Source: Flavobacterium sp.
GTDB taxonomy: Bacteria; Bacteroidota; Bacteroidia; Flavobacteriales; Flavobacteriaceae
DNA length: 6,300 nt
Direction of reading: 5' to 3'
NCBI GenBank assembly: GCA_023253295.1
Contig: JALRGZ010000251.1
Coordinates: 1 to 6,300, forward strand
Made by a program: the position numbers and the translations under genes. The notes below the pieces were generated by a model. The model saw nothing but the letters and a program-made list of their open reading frames with translations, was not told the DNA's origin and made no database searches. Below, in pieces: positions 5,053-6,300 of this stretch. Each line of letters starts with the position of its first letter. Within the stretch, counting starts at the first letter, position 1.

Positions 5053-6120
5053 TTATTGATACAAAGCATTAATTTTTTGCCAAAGTACATCATCAAAATC
5101 GGATAAGGCCAGATTAACATTATCGGCAGCGTCGCCCATTCGGATAACAACCATCTTTTTGCTGGGTATCACATAAATTTTTTGATCGTTTTTACCCAAT
5201 GCCATGAACATATCATTTGGGCCATTTGGAATAATACTTCCGGGAAATTGTAATTGGCTTTGCGGTAAATGATAACTGCTTTTACCATTCAACCACCATA
5301 AATAACCATAACTTAAATTGATGTTTTGGGAAGTAGAAGTAGCTGCATTAAAAAAGGATTCGTTTAAGATGATAGTGTCGTCCCATTTTCCTTTGTTTAA
5401 CATCAGTAAACCAAATCGTGCCATACTTCTGGTGGTACTAAAATATACGATATTATTGTCTAAAGGTAACCAAACTCCATTCATACCAATTTTGTTGCGA
5501 AGTTTTGCGTTGAAATAGTTGCTCCAACTTTGACCTGTAGCTTGTGCAATTACGTCTTGCAATTTTACATAAACATTATGGTACGCCCAACGGGTACCTG
5601 CATCAGCTTTATAAGTTAGTTTAGACGGTGAAACATCATCTCCATTAGCAATATCTTCGATACCGGAAGTCATAGTGAGCAAGTGTTTGCAAGTAATTAA
5701 GTTTTCTTTTTCCAATGTTTCAGCTGTCCAGGCTGTACCAATATATTGCGAAACTTTATTGTTAATATTGATTAATCCTTCCTGCTCGGCAATCCCGGTA
5801 AGGGTGGCTGTTAATGTTTTTCCTGCACTTGCCCAATACCAATTGGTTGTAGCCGAATGTCCATTGAAATAGTTTTCCATTACGATACGTCCGTTAACTA
5901 AAATCATAAATGATTTGCTGTGTTTTGAATCCAAATAATCCAGTAAGGGTTGAACGGCTTCTTGTTTCCAACCTAAATCGCTGATGGATTTTGTTTCCCA
6001 ATTGGTTCCGGAAATTGGTGGGAAATACATGTTTTCGGAGGTTGTGGTATCATCTTTCGATTCGGAACTGCAATTGATGAATAATAAAAAACTAAGTAAA
6101 GTAAGGAATATTTTAGTCAT
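5053..6120 (-). CDS. Serine hydrolase lipoprotein, beta-lactamase (class C-like) family
   Basis: This 355-residue protein has the serine beta-lactamase/DD-peptidase-like fold family (Pfam Beta-lactamase, PF00144). It has a type II signal with lipobox LFINC (lipid-modified Cys17), followed by the acidic stretch SSESKDD, which in this phylum can favour surface display. Catalytic motifs are SAGK (Ser98, Lys101) and YHN (Tyr180, Asn182); TMTSGIED (149-156) and GYLWWLNG (272-279) are family landmarks. The usual third motif (HxG or KTG) is not visible; the matching region reads MALGKNDQKIYVIP (306-319). Members include esterases, amide hydrolases and peptidases, so this should not be read as an antibiotic-resistance gene. 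The start is fixed by the signal peptide. An IS-like end lies 45-55 bases upstream in the same orientation. Confidence 0.9.
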   Translation of the reverse strand: MTKIFLTLLSFLLFINCSSESKDDTTTSENMYFPPISGTNWETKSISDLGWKQEAVQPLLDYLDSKHSKSFMILVNGRIVMENYFNGHSATTNWYWASAGKTLTATLTGIAEQEGLININNKVSQYIGTAWTAETLEKENLITCKHLLTMTSGIEDIANGDDVSPSKLTYKADAGTRWAYHNVYVKLQDVIAQATGQSWSNYFNAKLRNKIGMNGVWLPLDNNIVYFSTTRSMARFGLLMLNKGKWDDTIILNESFFNAATSTSQNINLSYGYLWWLNGKSSYHLPQSQLQFPGSIIPNGPNDMFMALGKNDQKIYVIPSKKMVVIRMGDAADNVNLALSDFDDVLWQKINALYQ

Positions 6121-6128
6121 GATTGGAG

Positions 6129-6159
6129 CAATTTAGAGATAACTACTTTAAGACCAAAA
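6129..6159 (-). promoter_or_regulatory. Tentative promoter of the serine hydrolase
   Basis: On the minus strand, TTTTG (6159-6155) is followed after 19 bases by TAAATTG (6135-6129), a shortened version of TAnnTTTG. The start of transcription would be very close to the ATG at 6120. The -33 element sits at or just outside the presumed IS end, so the promoter could have been altered by the insertion. Confidence 0.3.
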
Positions 6160-6162
6160 ATC

Positions 6163-6300
6163 ACTAGTGTCCACTTAAAATAAGTTGAAAACCAGCTGGT
6201 TAATATTATGTTCATTGACATTATTGTAATCTGATTTCATAAGTAATTCATTTATAGATGTTTTATCGAGTAATGATGCGGATAAAATTTGTAAAATTTC
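6163..6300 (-). mobile_element. End of an insertion sequence, IS4-like (partial, runs off the window)
   Basis: The transposase-like reading frame stops at 6175, and the sequence just outside it, GTGTCCACTT (6167-6176), looks like the terminal repeat of an IS. The precise end is uncertain within about 6160-6175 because the other end and any target duplication lie outside the window. An 8-bp palindrome CACTAGTG (6162-6169) covers the presumed junction. Confidence 0.5.
6175..6300 (-). CDS. C-terminus of a transposase, probably IS4 family (partial)
   Basis: On the minus strand one frame is open from the window edge (6300) for 41 codons to TAA (6177-6175). It contains EILQILSASLLDKTSINELL and ends NQLVFNLF. 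From memory, QILS-(S/T)-LFDKTPxNELL followed by NQL is the usual end of IS4-family transposases with the DUF4372 N-terminal domain in Bacteroidota. The catalytic DDE core would lie beyond the window. The gene points toward the serine hydrolase, with 54 bases between its stop and that start codon. The palindrome AACCAGCTGGTT (6190-6201) falls inside the coding end. Whether the element is intact cannot be judged here. Confidence 0.65.
   Translation of the reverse strand, partial: EILQILSASLLDKTSINELLMKSDYNNVNEHNINQLVFNLF

Noticed and set aside
4881..5150. 89-codon minus-strand frame between the DUF4177-like gene and the hydrolase
   Set aside because: It overlaps the ends of two better-supported genes on the same strand and covers the promoter region; its composition looks random.
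5053..6120. Annotation as a beta-lactamase resistance gene
   Set aside because: Only the broad serine hydrolase fold motifs are present, the third catalytic motif is atypical, and it is a lipoprotein. The family is mostly esterases and peptidases.

Overview
This AT-rich window looks like chromosomal DNA of a flavobacterium (Bacteroidota, Flavobacteriia). The evidence is the block cinA - rpmB - rpmG - 50-codon DUF4295 gene - ftsY, the near absence of Shine-Dalgarno sequences before start codons, promoter-like boxes of the Bacteroidota type (TTG ... TAnnTTTG), and lipoprotein and secretion signals typical of the phylum.

Layout. Positions 1-48 may hold the last codons of an upstream gene. Positions 49-110 carry a degenerate 7-bp repeat that folds into a hairpin. 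Next comes a two-gene unit joined by a TAATG overlap: a small fumarylacetoacetate-hydrolase-family enzyme (115-726) and a stand-alone histidine phosphotransfer (Hpt) protein (726-1070), closed by a clear terminator. cinA follows (1170-2420). A promoter-like sequence then precedes the ribosomal genes rpmB (L28), rpmG (L33) and the 50-residue DUF4295 protein (3024-3176, probably ribosomal protein bL38). This unit contains a long internal hairpin with no U-tract and ends at a strong terminator (3196-3230). ftsY (3303-4283), the SRP receptor GTPase, is followed after 5 bases by a 53-residue two-helix membrane protein (4289-4450).

A 24-bp, T-flanked hairpin (4476-4527) serves as a two-way terminator and marks a switch in gene orientation and character. 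Beyond it, on the minus strand, lie a small exported protein with a DUF4177-like ending (4544-4984) and a lipoprotein of the serine beta-lactamase-like hydrolase family (5053-6120). At the right edge is the C-terminus of what looks like an IS4-family transposase (6175-6300), whose element ends roughly 45-55 bases before the hydrolase start codon.

The left two thirds is mostly conserved housekeeping: translation (L28, L33, bL38), co-translational membrane targeting (FtsY), and nucleotide repair or recycling (CinA). The right third is accessory and envelope-related, and borders a mobile element. I do not see a convincing new multi-gene system. The points most worth a second look are the heptad-repeat hairpin, the U-less hairpin inside the ribosomal operon, the FAH-Hpt coupling, the small membrane protein behind ftsY, and the IS junction upstream of the hydrolase.
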